From contig JADNRX010000001.1 in NCBI GenBank assembly GCA_015501595.1, positions 744,001 to 808,000 of the forward strand: a stretch of 64,000 bases of DNA, in the 5' to 3' direction. Position numbers and translations under genes: made by a program. The DNA comes from Hymenopellis radicata. Its lineage: Eukaryota; Basidiomycota; Agaricomycetes; Agaricales; Physalacriaceae. The notes beneath the pieces were generated by a model. That model was not told the origin of the DNA. It made no database searches and was given only the letters and a program-made list of their open reading frames with translations. Shown here in pieces: positions 63,704 through 64,000 of the stretch (position 1 is the first letter of the stretch; every line of letters begins with the position of its first letter).

Positions 63704-64000
63704 GGTCAGTCGCGTTGAGACAATGGAGAACTAGGCCTTTTCTACATCATCATGGGGGACTCAATAATAATGCTATGGGGGCACAGCGTAAACGAAACAC
63801 ACATGTGAAATTCGTCCCCATGCGGCAATCCTTCTCTGCTCGTCCTGCTGCTTCCAACTCCTCAAATCTGGTATTTCTCTGGCCCCGAGAATGTCACACC
63901 TCTTGACCCTACTGGACGTTTGAGCATGATATGCTTACCGGTAATTCCACTTACAAAATCCTGTTGTCGCTGAGAAGAATCCCCCGAGTCGGTTATGCTG
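63704..64000. other. window end, possible start of another gene
   Basis: Plus-strand frames here are open for 30-60 codons (RQSFSARPAASNSSN, or YFSGPENVTPLDPTGRLSM) but have no recognisable family. They could be the first exon of a gene that continues outside the window. They are not called. Confidence 0.25.

Noticed and set aside
63715..63906. 63-codon plus-strand frame at the window end
   Set aside because: No family and no downstream exon visible; kept only as a possible partial gene.

Overview
The window looks like nuclear DNA of a mushroom-forming basidiomycete (Agaricomycetes). Genes are dense and lie on both strands. They are split by many introns of about 45-60 nt with GT..AG ends and CTRAY-like branch sites. 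Homologues are typical of fungi: fungal Tra1, verprolin, Opi3, a Tgl-type lipase, a GH78 rhamnosidase and basidiomycete P450s. There are no operons, no CRISPR arrays, and I saw no rRNA or tRNA genes.

Layout. 1-1613: 3' end of UTP15 (+). 2489-4651: cytochrome P450 (+) with two apparent frameshifts. 5.0-6.0 kb: weak or decayed minus-strand ORFs. 6.2-9.8 kb: a tandem pair of F-box-like genes (+); the second is split by a 627-bp hAT-like MITE. 10.1-14.9 kb: verprolin/WIP, protein disulfide isomerase and Opi3 methyltransferase (all +). 15.1-20.2 kb: GH78 rhamnosidase with an 8-nt microexon, then a multi-pass membrane protein (both -). 20.4-31.9 kb: the giant TRA1 gene (+). 32.4-33.9 kb: a Brd8-like bromodomain gene (-), 90 bp from a divergent vacuolar aspartic protease. 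34.0-40.3 kb: two near-identical aspartic protease genes flanking a DCAF-type WD40 gene and a 263-bp MITE. 41.4-42.9 kb: CSN4. 44.6-46.9 kb: a Ser/Pro-rich protein and a secreted or anchored protein. 48.2-53.4 kb: SAM50 (-), SMN (+) and a second P450 (-). 53.8-59.1 kb: a long gene with 14 tandemly duplicated phase-1 exons. 59.1-63.7 kb: a PUB-domain protein and a patatin/Tgl lipase (both -).

Functional themes. TRA1 and the Brd8-like gene would belong to the same chromatin machinery (NuA4/SAGA type) and are convergent neighbours. CSN4 and the DCAF-like WD40 protein both concern cullin-RING ligases. PDI, Opi3, the lipase and the two P450s are ER or lipid-droplet functions. UTP15 and SMN serve RNP assembly.

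Data quality. At least eight coding regions need one extra base, always beside a short homopolymer, to join two well-conserved frames. TRA1, SAM50 and the Brd8-like gene, all likely essential or core, are among them. Homopolymer under-calls in the assembly are the simplest explanation, so the frameshifts should not be read as pseudogenes without raw-read support. Protein identifications come from motif recognition by eye; no database search was run.
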